Part shown: piece after piece, positions 1 through 9,021 of the stretch
Position numbering within the stretch: the first letter of the stretch is position 1
How the letters are laid out: each line of letters opens with the position of its first letter
Source: CAVRZY01 sp963725415
GTDB lineage: Bacteria; Acidobacteriota; Terriglobia; Bryobacterales; Bryobacteraceae
NCBI GenBank assembly: GCA_963725415.1
Contig: CAVRZY010000291.1
Coordinates: forward strand, 1-49,948
Length of the DNA: 49,948 bases
Direction: 5' to 3'
Notes under the pieces: model-generated
Told to the model about the DNA's origin: nothing
Database searches by the model: none
What the model saw: the letters and a program-made list of their open reading frames with translations, nothing else
Position numbers and translations under genes: made by a program

Positions 1-91
1 TTCCCCCGGTGGGTGAGCGGACTTCGGCCGGTATCTGTCTGACTGGACTTCGGTTACTGGTTCGCCCCGACGATTGACTTCTGCCTACAGC

Positions 92-1683
92 CTACTTCTC
101 GGGCAACTGAACGCGGAGCGCCGCAAGGATTTCTTTCTGCCGCGCATCCGGTCTGGGCAGGCGCATCAGCGTGGTCTTCTCGTCGATCTGGTATTCCAGC
201 AGGCACAGCCGGCACAGTGCCGCCATGGCATCCGGCAGGGTGGTAGCGTGGGGATCGGTGTCCGTTGTCCCGAACCTGGCTTGCAGCCGGCGCTCCATCT
301 CGCGGCTGATCTTGAGCGCCAACATGCAGCAGAAGACGTGGCCCCGCGTACGGCTCTCCTTCCGCACCCACACCGGCCGCACTTCCAGCAGGCCGGTCTT
401 CAGTTGCCGAAAGTCCCGCTCCACCTTTTGCAGGCTCACATAACTGTCGTGTACCGCCTGCCCGCTCAGTTGTTGCTTGGGAACGTCGCTCACCACCACG
501 TAGCAGCCCGCCAGTTCCAGGGCCCGGTCGATGGCCGGCTGGTTGCGCTCCAGCACCATCGTTCGTCCTTCCAAGCGCAGTTCCACCTGCCCGCTGAGCT
601 TGTGGCGGGCCACCCAGAGCTGCAAGTTCCGCGGACCCGCTTCCGGCTGGCAGCGCGGGGACTTCCGCACCTGCTGGTTGCGCTGCTCAACCTTGCCCTT
701 CAGCTTGGCTAGTTTGTCCTCCAAGCGATGCTGTTCCCGCGCCGCCTCGACTCGTTCTTGCGTAGCAAATAGCGCAAACCGTCGGCCTCCACTTCACACA
801 CCTCTTCACTGAACAAGCCCATCTGCAACGTTCCTTCCCCCAGCAAGCGCCGAATCTGCGGATCCGTCAGCGCACTGATATAGTGCAGCCCGGCCTCTTT
901 GAGCGCCTGCTTGCCCTTGCTCTTTACCATTCCCCGGTCGCCCACAAACACCAGCTCCTCGACCCCGAACTGGCTTTGCAGAATCTTGATTTGACCCACC
1001 ACCGTTACCGGATCGCCGGTGTTTCCGGCGAAGACCCGCACCGCCAGCGGCTCGCCCTCGCTGTCGGCCAGCAGGCCGATGACGATTTGCAGCTTGCCGC
1101 GCTTGCCGTCGCGTGGATAGCCGTAATCGCCCAGGGCGTTGTGCTGGCCTTCCAGGTAGCTGCTGGTGACGTCGTAAAGGAACAGGGTGGGTGGAGCGCT
1201 GTGACGCCGCAGGTACTGCCGGTACAGGGCCTGTTCGATCTGCTCTTGGCGGGCGCACAGATCATCCAGGGCGGCGTAGAGGTGGTCCTCGTCGAAGCAG
1301 CCGAGGCCGAGCACTTCGCTGACCGCGTGATCTTCGGCCCAGCGCACGGCGGACAAGCGGGAGCCCCGGTGGGCAACGCGGGCGAGCACCAGGAACAGGG
1401 CCAGTTTGGCGAGGCGGGTTTTGCCGAGGGCGGTGCTGAGGCCGAGGGACTCGGCCAGTTGCTTGAGGGCATACAGGAGACCGAAGATGAGGCCGCTGGC
1501 GGGTTCGGCCGGGAGGTGGTCAAAGTCACCGCGCAGGGCGCGGCGGAGAGCCTCGATGCGCGCAGGGTTCCAGTGGGAGAGATTGGCCAGGGTGCGGGAC
1601 TTGACCTGGCCGCCCTGGCGATAGCTTTGGCGCAGGAGGATGGCGGGCGGGGAGGAGCGATTGGGAACAGTGGCCACGTACAT
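92..1683 (-). pseudogene. IS1634-like transposase, frameshifted
   Basis: The ATG at 1683 opens an N-terminal half (to about 730) that continues in another frame to the stop at 92, together about 530 codons, a normal length for an IS1634/IS4-group DDE transposase. The first half has the acidic residues expected of the catalytic core in VTSSYLEG-like and VFVGDRGMVKSKG segments. The second half has the YVSLQKVERDFRQLK segment with the expected Glu, followed by VRKESRTRGHVFCCMLAL. The break lies near 735-750, where LRYLLRKN should run into QERVEAAREQHRLEDK. IS1634 elements normally have one uninterrupted ORF, so this is a disabling indel, a sequencing error or, less likely, programmed frameshifting. 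I could not find convincing terminal inverted repeats; the left end may lie outside the window. Confidence 0.85.
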
Positions 1684-1823
1684 GCTGACATAATATCACA
1701 CTTGCAGCTAAAATGCAATAGCTACAGCAATAATTACATGCCTACAATCCAACGCCCCAAAGCTGCCCATCTTGTTGCACAACAGATACTTACTCAGAAA
1801 CTACAGGGGGAAGACCCGGCCGA
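1684..1823. other. AT-rich flank of the transposase gene
   Basis: This short stretch upstream of the transposase start is clearly richer in A and T than its surroundings and probably holds the IS terminus and its promoter. No matching inverted repeat was found at the other side, and no gene is supported. Confidence 0.3.
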
Positions 1824-1841
1824 GACAAGCTGAAGCTTGTC
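1824..1841. repeat. REP-like palindrome
   Basis: The sequence is a perfect 8-bp stem, gacaagct/agcttgtc, with a 2-base loop. Related palindromes with the same core (GC-TTYA-GC) occur at 26934-26951 and 28651-28668, and one at 28302 is split by a MITE. It looks like a small dispersed extragenic palindrome family. Confidence 0.5.
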
Positions 1842-1947
1842 CCACGGCCCCCTTGAGCAGGGTTTCGCTGACGCCGCCGGGCGCGCAGGGGGGCGGCCGG
1901 AGCGACCGTCAGCGCCGAGGGCGATCATGGAGGGCCGGCGTTCCAGT

Positions 1948-1976
1948 ATGACGACACCGCGCACTCACGGTATAAT
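1948..1976 (+). promoter_or_regulatory. Sigma70-like promoter for the RidA-cytochrome operon
   Basis: A perfect TATAAT box (1971-1976) follows ATGACG (1948-1953) with a 17-base spacer. Transcription would start near 1984, leaving a leader of about 65 bases before the GTG at 2050. It is the only good promoter seen ahead of the closely spaced genes that run to 12782. Confidence 0.5.
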
Positions 1977-2049
1977 GGCCCAAGCACGAGGCCTTTGTCA
2001 TCCGGAGTTGCAAGCGGCAGCGTCTGAGTTTGCAGCCAGGAGTCACAGA

Positions 2050-2547
2050 GTGAAGCTTGACGGAATCATAAATGAAATCGCGGGCGCGACGGTAGTCAAG
2101 AAGGCCATCAGCGCACCGGAAGTTCTGAACGAAGCCTATGACTACCCGCGTCCCAGTTCCTTTTCCCGCGCCATGCGGGTGGAACTCAACGAGCTGGTCA
2201 TCCTATTCATCTCGGGGACGGCCAGCGTCGACGAGAACGGCAAATCGGTCCACATCGGAGACCTCCGGGCCCAGGCGCGGCGCATGTTCAAGAATGTGAC
2301 CGCCCTGCTCAAACACGGAGGTGCGGCCTGGAAAGACGTGGTGCGGACCAGGTACTATCTGCGCGACATCGACCGGGATTATGCGGCCTTCAACGAGGAA
2401 CGCACCGCTTTCTATCGGGAGCAGGGACTGGATCCGCTGCCTTCTTCCACCGGCATCGAGGCCAAGCTGTGCCGCCCCGAGCTGCTGGTGGAGATGGACG
2501 CCATCGCGATTTTCCGGGAGCCCCGCCAAGCCGAGCACTCTCCCTGA
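2050..2547 (+). CDS. RidA (YjgF/YER057c/UK114) family protein
   Basis: A 165-residue protein of the RidA family, small trimeric enzymes that hydrolyse reactive enamine/imine intermediates. The start is placed at GTG 2050 because an AGGAG sits 7 bases upstream; the longer frame from 1837 would include the promoter and has no family similarity. Family features are FISGTAS-like strand residues near 55, the VRTRYYLRDIDRDY segment near 100, and CRPELLVEMDAIAIF near the C-terminus, where the Arg matches the carboxylate-binding Arg of active RidA proteins. The first 25 or so residues and the last 10 extend beyond the core. It leads an operon of exported redox proteins, so it may clear imines made in that pathway rather than act as general RidA; this is inference. 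Confidence 0.85.
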   Translation: MKLDGIINEIAGATVVKKAISAPEVLNEAYDYPRPSSFSRAMRVELNELVILFISGTASVDENGKSVHIGDLRAQARRMFKNVTALLKHGGAAWKDVVRTRYYLRDIDRDYAAFNEERTAFYREQGLDPLPSSTGIEAKLCRPELLVEMDAIAIFREPRQAEHSP

Positions 2548-2579
2548 TCTCGCCGGCGGGGGGTTGCGGGGCGGAGAAA

Positions 2580-4403
2580 GTGGGTCGCAAGTTCTTTCCC
2601 GGGGGCGAAGCTGGAAAGCGTTGGCTGCTTTCCGCCATTGCGGCGGTCGCTGTGGCATATGCCATGAGCACGGCACAGACCGGCCGCATCCGCTCGCTGG
2701 CCCCCGGGCACGCGGGCATCGTGCTGACGCAGCTTCCTGCCCCCAACCCTCTCAAGAAGCTGCCGGCTGTGGCCGGAGGCATGCTGCGGAGCAATTACGG
2801 AGAGGGGGCGCGCATCCTCCTGCTCTCTCCGAACGGCGAACGGCGGGTGCTAACCGAGGGTTTCCACAGCGCGGCCGATCCCGAGGTTTCCTTCGACGGC
2901 AAGCGCATCCTATTCGCCGCGAAAAAGAACGCATCGGACGACTGGAACATTTACGAGATGCAGGCCGACGGCTCCCGCGTGCGGCAGATCACGCGCGGCT
3001 TGGGAGACTGTCGCAGCCCGGTGTACCAGTCCTCTCTGTTCGTGCTGGACTCCGAGAAGCCCTGGTACCAGGCCGCCTTCGCCAGCGTGGCGGCCGGCGA
3101 GTTGAACGAGTACGCGGCGATCCCCTCGACCAACCTGTATTCGGTGAAGCTGGATGGTTCGGCAGTCCGCCGGCTGACGTTCAATCCCTCCAGCAGCCTG
3201 GACCCGTACATGTTGCCGGACGGACGGCTGCTGTTTGCAGGCTGGCAGCGCGCCGTACTGGATCGTGGCCCGCTGGGGCGCATCGCACTGTTCGGCATCA
3301 ACCTGGACGGCACGGACTTTGCGGTCTTCTCTGCCGATGAGGGGCCCAGGATCAAGCACATGCCCTGCGTCACGACTGAGAGGCTGGTGGTGTTCGTGGA
3401 GGCCGACAGGCTTCCCTGGGATGGCGCGGGGCACCTCGCCAGCGTGAGCCTGCGCCGCAATCTGCATTCCTACCGGAGGATCACGGCCGAGAAGGACGGC
3501 CTGTTCCATTCGCCCTCCGCGCTCCCGGACGGAACGATTCTGGTCTCGCGGCGGCCCAACGATAGCACTGGAACGCACGCTGTCTATCGCCTTGACCCCG
3601 CTACCGGACGCCTCGAGCTGATCTTCGACGATCCGGCCTATCACAACATCCAGGCAAAGATCCTTTACCCGCGCGCCGAACCCGACGGGCATTCGTCCGT
3701 GGTGGACGAGAAGGACCCAACGGGGAAGTTCTATTGCCTGAGTGTCGGCGCCGCGGACGTCGCCATGCCGGAGGGGGCGGCCAAACGCCTGCGCGTGCTG
3801 GAGGGACTGCCGCGCAAGGTGAAGAGCGCACCGCTCCAGAAGCGGTTCCTGGGCGAAATCAATCTCGAAGCGGACGGATCGTTCAACATCCAGGTGCCCG
3901 CCAACATCCCGATCCAGCTTCAGGTGCTGGACGGGCGCGGGATGGCGCTGCGGTCCAGTTCCTGGATCTGGGTGAAGAACCGGGAGGCGCGTGGCTGCAT
4001 CGGCTGCCATGAAGATGGCGAGCGAACGCCGGAGAACGCACTGGCCCGGGCGTTAACTCATCCCTCCATCGCGCTCACGCTGCCGCCGGAGAGAAGGCGC
4101 ACCGTGGATTTCCGCCGAGAGGTCGAGCCGATCCTCTCGCGAAGGTGCAACAACCAGGCGTGCCACGGGGGCGCGGTCCCGCCCTTGGACCTCGACAAGA
4201 ACGTCCACCCGGGCAAGGCCCGCACCAGCCCGCTCGTCTGGCGCGTCTTCGGAGCCAGCACCTCCCGGCCGTGGGACCCAATCCCGGCTACAGGAAAGAC
4301 CCTGCCCATGCCGCCGCCCGGCTCGCCGCCGTTGACGGAAGAAGAGAAGCGGACCATCATTGAATGGATAGATCTCGGGGCGTACCGAGAGGGTCAGCGA
4401 TGA
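2580..4403 (+). CDS. Exported PD40-propeller protein with C-terminal dihaem cytochrome segment
   Basis: A protein of about 607 residues. GTG 2580 is chosen as start because it lies 32 bases after the preceding stop and gives a normal signal peptide (basic start, then LLSAIAAVAVAYAMS); the ATG at 2469 would lie inside the RidA gene. Residues 50-430 hold PD40/TolB-like repeats (LLSPNGER, VSFDGKRILFAAKK, MLPDGRLLFAGW, ALPDGTILVSRRP). Near residue 472 is a CIGCH haem motif, and near 523 a second cysteine pair CNNQACH with four residues between cysteines, an unusual CX4CH spacing. The C-terminus (PMPPPGSPPLTEEEKRTIIEWIDLG) is the usual closing helix of c-type domains in planctomycete and acidobacterial proteins. 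The layout recalls hydrazine synthase alpha-subunit-like proteins, but substrate and role are unknown. It overlaps the next gene by ATGA. Confidence 0.8.
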   Translation: MGRKFFPGGEAGKRWLLSAIAAVAVAYAMSTAQTGRIRSLAPGHAGIVLTQLPAPNPLKKLPAVAGGMLRSNYGEGARILLLSPNGERRVLTEGFHSAADPEVSFDGKRILFAAKKNASDDWNIYEMQADGSRVRQITRGLGDCRSPVYQSSLFVLDSEKPWYQAAFASVAAGELNEYAAIPSTNLYSVKLDGSAVRRLTFNPSSSLDPYMLPDGRLLFAGWQRAVLDRGPLGRIALFGINLDGTDFAVFSADEGPRIKHMPCVTTERLVVFVEADRLPWDGAGHLASVSLRRNLHSYRRITAEKDGLFHSPSALPDGTILVSRRPNDSTGTHAVYRLDPATGRLELIFDDPAYHNIQAKILYPRAEPDGHSSVVDEKDPTGKFYCLSVGAADVAMPEGAAKRLRVLEGLPRKVKSAPLQKRFLGEINLEADGSFNIQVPANIPIQLQVLDGRGMALRSSSWIWVKNREARGCIGCHEDGERTPENALARALTHPSIALTLPPERRRTVDFRREVEPILSRRCNNQACHGGAVPPLDLDKNVHPGKARTSPLVWRVFGASTSRPWDPIPATGKTLPMPPPGSPPLTEEEKRTIIEWIDLGAYREGQR

Positions 4404-6052
4404 GATACCGGAGGACACTCTGGCTCGCCGCGGCCGCGGCCATGGCGGTCCTGGCTGAAGGAGGCCCCCAGCTCCCTGTCTTCACGGATGTCTCCAAGGA
4501 AGCCGGGATCACCTTCATGCACAGCTACGGCGATCACCACATGGACAACATCGTCGAGGGGACGGGCGCCGGAGCGTGTTTCTTCGACTATAACAACGAC
4601 GGCTATCTGGACATTTACTTCGTCACCGGGACCTGGACCAAGAGCGTCAGCGATAACGAGGGCCGGGACCTGCGAGGCAAGCTGTCCAACCGCCTCTATC
4701 GCAACAACGGTAACGGCACCTTTACCGATGTCACCGAGCAGGCCGGAGTCAGCGGAAATGGAATATTCAGTTCCGGCTGTTCGGCGGCCGACTATGACAA
4801 TGACGGCTGGGTCGATCTCTACGTTCTCAACTACGGCCCCAACATCCTGTACCACAACAACGGCGACGGCGCCTTCACCGACGTCTCGAAGAAATCCGGG
4901 CTGGACAATCCCTGCTGGAGCCTCCACGCCGTGTGGTTCGACTACAACAACGACGGCTACCTGGACGTCTATGTAGCCAATTACCTGAAGTACGACGACG
5001 GCAAGTTCCGTGACTTCTATCCGGCTGCCGGTTATCCAGGACCACTCAGCTACAGTGGCGAACCGGACGCGCTGTACCGCAACAATGGGGACGGCACTTT
5101 CACCGACGTCACCAAGCAGGCGGGCGTCTACAAGCCGGACGGCCGGGCCATGAGCGTGACCGCCTCCGATTTCCGCAACGTGGGCCTGCTGGACATCTTT
5201 GTCGCCAACGACGCGATGGAGAACTTCTACTTCGAGAACCAGGGCAACGGGACCTTCATCGAAAAGGCTCTGGAGATGGGGGTGGCCTATGGGGAGAATG
5301 GCCAGGGGGTCTCCAACATGGGTCCGGTGGTGGGCGACGTCAACCGCGATGGCCTGCTTGACATCTTCATTCCCAACCTGAACTACTGCATCCTGTTCCA
5401 GCAGGGCAAGCACGGCTATGAGGATCGCACGCGGCAGGCCGGTCTCTCGGCGGCCCTGGGGCAGTACGCGGGCTGGGGCGCCGTGCTGTTCGACTATGAC
5501 AACGACGGCTGGCTGGACGTCCTCACGGTTCACGGGAATGCGCACCACGAGTACGTGCAGGAAGCCACCCTCATGCGCAACCGGGGCGACGGGACCTTCG
5601 AGGACGTCTCCGATCACTCAGGCCAGTACTTCCAAGAGAAGTACGTGGGGCGGGGCGCGGCTTGGGCGGACTACGACAACGACGGGGACATCGACCTGCT
5701 GGTGGTCAACCTCAACGATTCCGTTAAGCTCTTGCGGAACGACGGCGGGAACCGTAACAACTGGCTTGCCGTCGAGGCGAAGTTGAAGTTCCCGACCGGG
5801 ACGCGCGACGCCATCGGCGCGCGTGTGACCGTGACCACGGGTTCCCTGCGCCAGATCGAGGATCTGATCCCCGTGCGTGGCTACCTCTCGCAAAGCGATC
5901 CCCGGCTGCATTTCGGTTTGGGCAAGGCTGCTTACGCCGACTCGGTCGAGATCCGCTGGCCCGACGGTAGTGTGGAGAAATTGGATAAGGTCAAGGCGAA
6001 CCAGTTCCTGAAGCTGGTGCACGAGGCGAAGGCCAACGGAGTGAAGCGATGA
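4400..6052 (+). CDS. CRTAC1-like FG-GAP/VCBS repeat protein with ASPIC/UnbV domain
   Basis: A secreted protein of 550 residues. The ATG at 4400 overlaps the upstream TGA (ATGA), implying translational coupling, and gives a clean signal peptide (RRTLWLAAAAAMAVLAEG). It has at least six Ca-binding-type FG-GAP/VCBS repeats with the DYNNDGYLD or DYDNDGWLD pattern, forming a predicted seven-bladed propeller, and each blade includes an RNNGDGTFTDVT-type strand. The last 110 residues are an ASPIC/UnbV domain (GARVTVTTG, RGYLSQSDPRLHFGLG, IRWPDGSVEKL). Such proteins are common in Acidobacteriota and Planctomycetes, and their biochemical role is unsettled. Here it sits between two haem proteins, which suggests a structural or receptor part of the same exported module. 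Confidence 0.9.
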   Translation: MRYRRTLWLAAAAAMAVLAEGGPQLPVFTDVSKEAGITFMHSYGDHHMDNIVEGTGAGACFFDYNNDGYLDIYFVTGTWTKSVSDNEGRDLRGKLSNRLYRNNGNGTFTDVTEQAGVSGNGIFSSGCSAADYDNDGWVDLYVLNYGPNILYHNNGDGAFTDVSKKSGLDNPCWSLHAVWFDYNNDGYLDVYVANYLKYDDGKFRDFYPAAGYPGPLSYSGEPDALYRNNGDGTFTDVTKQAGVYKPDGRAMSVTASDFRNVGLLDIFVANDAMENFYFENQGNGTFIEKALEMGVAYGENGQGVSNMGPVVGDVNRDGLLDIFIPNLNYCILFQQGKHGYEDRTRQAGLSAALGQYAGWGAVLFDYDNDGWLDVLTVHGNAHHEYVQEATLMRNRGDGTFEDVSDHSGQYFQEKYVGRGAAWADYDNDGDIDLLVVNLNDSVKLLRNDGGNRNNWLAVEAKLKFPTGTRDAIGARVTVTTGSLRQIEDLIPVRGYLSQSDPRLHFGLGKAAYADSVEIRWPDGSVEKLDKVKANQFLKLVHEAKANGVKR

Positions 6053-8860
6053 GGCGCGTGCTTTTCTGCCTGGCCGCCTGCGGATTGATCCTTGGCGGCG
6101 CACCGAAAAAGCCGGTGTACGTTGGGGCGCGGGTCTGCGGCGGCTGTCACACCGGCCCGGGTATAGGGAACCAGTACAGCTTGTGGCTGCATTCAAAACA
6201 CAGCCAGAGTCACGCCGCGCTGGCCCGGCCCGAATCCAAGCGGATAGCCGCCATCAGCGGGCTTCGCCAGGAGCCGCAGCAAGCCCCCATCTGCCTGGGC
6301 TGCCACGCTACCGCCTCCCAGGCCGAGGAGTGGGAAAAGGACCAGACTTTCCACATCGAGGACGGCGTGCAGTGCGAGGGCTGCCACGGTCCGGGCAGCG
6401 AGTACATGACGGAAAGCGTCATGCGAGATCGCGAAGCGGCGATGAAGGCTGGGCTGGTGATGCCGGCCGAACGCGAGTGCATGAACTGCCACATCGAGAA
6501 GGGCACGCATGTGGCCATCCTGCATTCCCCGCAGATCGATCCGAAGAAGGCGCTCGAAGCCATCGCGCATCCCCTGCCAAAAAGCCCGGTCCCGGGCGGG
6601 ATCGGCATGGAGCGCAAGCAACAGGCCGGTCCGAAGTACGCCGGCGCGGTGGCCTGCGGGAAGTGCCACAAGGGACCCCAGATGGGCCACCAGTACAGCG
6701 TCTGGCGCATGAGCGCTCACGCTCGCGCCTGGGCGGCGCTGGGCACCCCCCAAGGTGCGGATCTCGCCAGGAAGAGAGGCATCCAGGGGGATCCCCAAAA
6801 GCATCCGGAATGCCTGAAGTGTCACTTCACAGGGTACGACCAGGGGGGACGGCTGGCTTCGTTTTCCGTTGATGAAGGCGTGGGCTGCGAGGCCTGCCAT
6901 GGCGCGGGCAGCGACTACATGGCCGAGGCTGTCATGCGGGACAAGCCGGCGGCGACCGCCGCGGGTCTGAAACCCGCCAGCCGGGAGACCTGCTCGGGTT
7001 GCCACCGCGGCGGCAAGTTCGACGCCGGCAAAGCCCTGCAACAGATCGCGCATCCCACCAAGCCTCCGCCGCTGGCCAACGAGCCCCGTTACAAGACCCC
7101 GCTCAACCTGGCGTTGCGGCCGGACGGCAAGGAGACTCTACGTGGCCTGCGAAGCCTCCGACTCCGTGATCGTCGTGGACCCGGTCGCAAAAGAGAAGGT
7201 GGCCGAGATTCCGGTGGGCGGCAACCCGGCCGATGTGACCTTCTCCCCCGACGGCCGGCGCGCTTTCGTCAGCAACCGGCTGGATGACAGCGTTTCCGTC
7301 GTTGACGTAGCCACACGCAGAGTCATCAAGACTCTGCCGGTGGGCGACGAACCTCACGGCCTCCTGACCGACAAACAGGGCAGCCTGCTCTACGTACTCA
7401 ACACCTCCTCGGACGACATCTCGGTGTTCGACGCGGTGTCACTGGAATGGGTGAAGAACCTCAGCGCCAGCCGCGGGCCGTGGTCGCTGGCCCGCTCCGG
7501 AGAGGGCGACAGGATCCTGGTGACCAACAGCCTGTCGCGCTTCGCTTTCCGCGCCCCGTTTGTTTCCGAGGTCACGGCGATCAACACTGAAGACGGCATG
7601 GTCGAGGAGCGGCTCATCGTGCCGGGCGCGAACCTGATGATGGGGGTGGACTGGCACCCCAGCGGCAAGTACGCCCTGGCCACGCTGAACCGCACCAAGA
7701 CGCTGGTGCCCATGACGCGCCTGCTGCAAGGATGGACCATCACCAACGGCCTGGCCATCCTGTGGCGCGACGGCGGCGTGGACGAGGTGCTTCTGGACGA
7801 GCCCAATCTCGGCTTTGCGGACGCTACCGATGTTGCCTGCACGCCGGATGGGCGCTATGCGCTGGTGACCAGCTCCGGCACCGACCAGGTGGCGGTGGTG
7901 GATCTGGAGAAGTTGATCGACCTGATCCACCGCGCCTCCCGCTACGAGAGAGAACACGTCCTGCCCAACCATCTGGGCAAGCCCACCCAGTTCATCGTCA
8001 AGCACATCCCGACCAAGAACAGCCCGCGCGGGCTGCTGGTCACGCCGGACGGAAAGACGGCCTTTGTGGCGAACTCGCTGGATGATTCGCTCACCGTGAT
8101 CGATCTAAAGCGGTTGGAGGCCTCCGGGCGCATCGACCTCGGCGGCTCGCAGGTCATCACCAAGATCCGCTATGGTGAGCGCCTGTTTCATAGCGCCAAC
8201 ATCACCTTCCGCCGGCAGTATTCCTGTCATTCCTGCCATCCGGACGGCCACATCGACGGCCTGAGGTATGACATTGAGGCCGACGGCATCGGGGTCAGCC
8301 CGGTGGACAACCGGACGCTGCGCGGCATCCTGGACACGGCGCCCTTCAAGTGGGAAGGAACCAATCCCAGCCTGGCGCGGCAGTGCGGCGCGCGACTGGC
8401 GGTGTTCTTCACCCGCCTCCAGCCCTTCACGCCGGAGGAGCTTTCGGCGGTGGACGACTACATCACCACCATCCCCCGGCCGCCCAACCGCTATCGCCCG
8501 CTAGGCGCCCGGCTGACGCCCGCACAGAGGCGGGGCAAGGCGGTTTTCGAGCGCACCATGACCAACGACGGCCGCATGGTCCCGGCCGAGAACCGCTGCA
8601 TAACCTGCCATCCTCCTCCCTATTACACCAACCGACGGGTTTTCGACGTAGGCACCAGGCATGCATTCGACCGCCAGGGCAAGTTCGACGTGCCGCACCT
8701 CAACAACATCTACGACTCGGCGCCCTACCTCCACAACGGCATGGCGGCAACGCTGGAAGAAATCTGGACCGTGTACAATCCGGACGACCGGCACGGCGTC
8801 ACCAACGATATGACCAAGGATCAGCTCAACGATCTGATCGAGTACCTGAAGACGTTGTAG
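6049..8860 (+). CDS. Decahaem cytochrome fused to YVTN propeller and MauG-like domain (one frameshift)
   Basis: ATG 6049 overlaps the previous TGA. Residues 1-20 form a signal peptide. Two tandem tetrahaem cytochrome c554-like halves follow (CxxCH near residues 30, 83, 109, 144 and 203, 255, 280, 315); they match each other through CGxCH..GxQYSxW, CEGCHGPGSEYM/CEACHGAGSDYM and VMRD. Near 7134 the frame shifts: the first frame reads LALRPDGKE and the second resumes LYVACEASDSVIVVDP, as if one A were inserted in gagctctac. The remainder is a YVTN beta-propeller (about 365-690) and a cytochrome-peroxidase/MauG-like domain with CHSCH (near 726), CITCH (near 851) and the family signature APYLHNGMAATLEEIW. 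The full protein would be about 936 residues with ten haems. If the shift is real, two separate proteins (6049-7287 and 7142-8860) would be made. Its place in the operon supports exported electron transfer; the partner is unknown. Confidence 0.8.
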
Positions 8861-8871
8861 GAGGTTAGCCC

Positions 8872-9021
8872 GATGCCACTTACTTTTCCAGACCTCCTGG
8901 GTGGGGCGGCTCCCCTGAGCCGCGGCCGGCCCCCTGGCCGGCCTCTTCCACGCCCCGCCAAAGCCGACCAAGGGGTCGGCTTGCAGGCCGGGCGGCCTGC
9001 CCCGCAGAAAGGAAGTGGCAT
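8872..9021. repeat. MITE-like multi-hairpin element within a gene start
   Basis: The ends are imperfect inverted repeats (atgccacttacttttc against gaaaggaagtggcat). Inside are strong hairpins: an 8-bp GGCCGGCC stem, a 7-bp GCCGACC stem and a 7-bp GCAGGCC stem. The left end matches that of the element at 28316-28529 (atgccactta.ttttcc). It lies between the ribosome-binding site plus ATG (8873) and the signal-peptide codons of the propeller gene, and it is read through in frame. Confidence 0.65.

Noticed and set aside
883..1833. Long plus-strand frame opposite the transposase
   Set aside because: It is the antisense shadow of the transposase and has no family similarity or ribosome-binding site.
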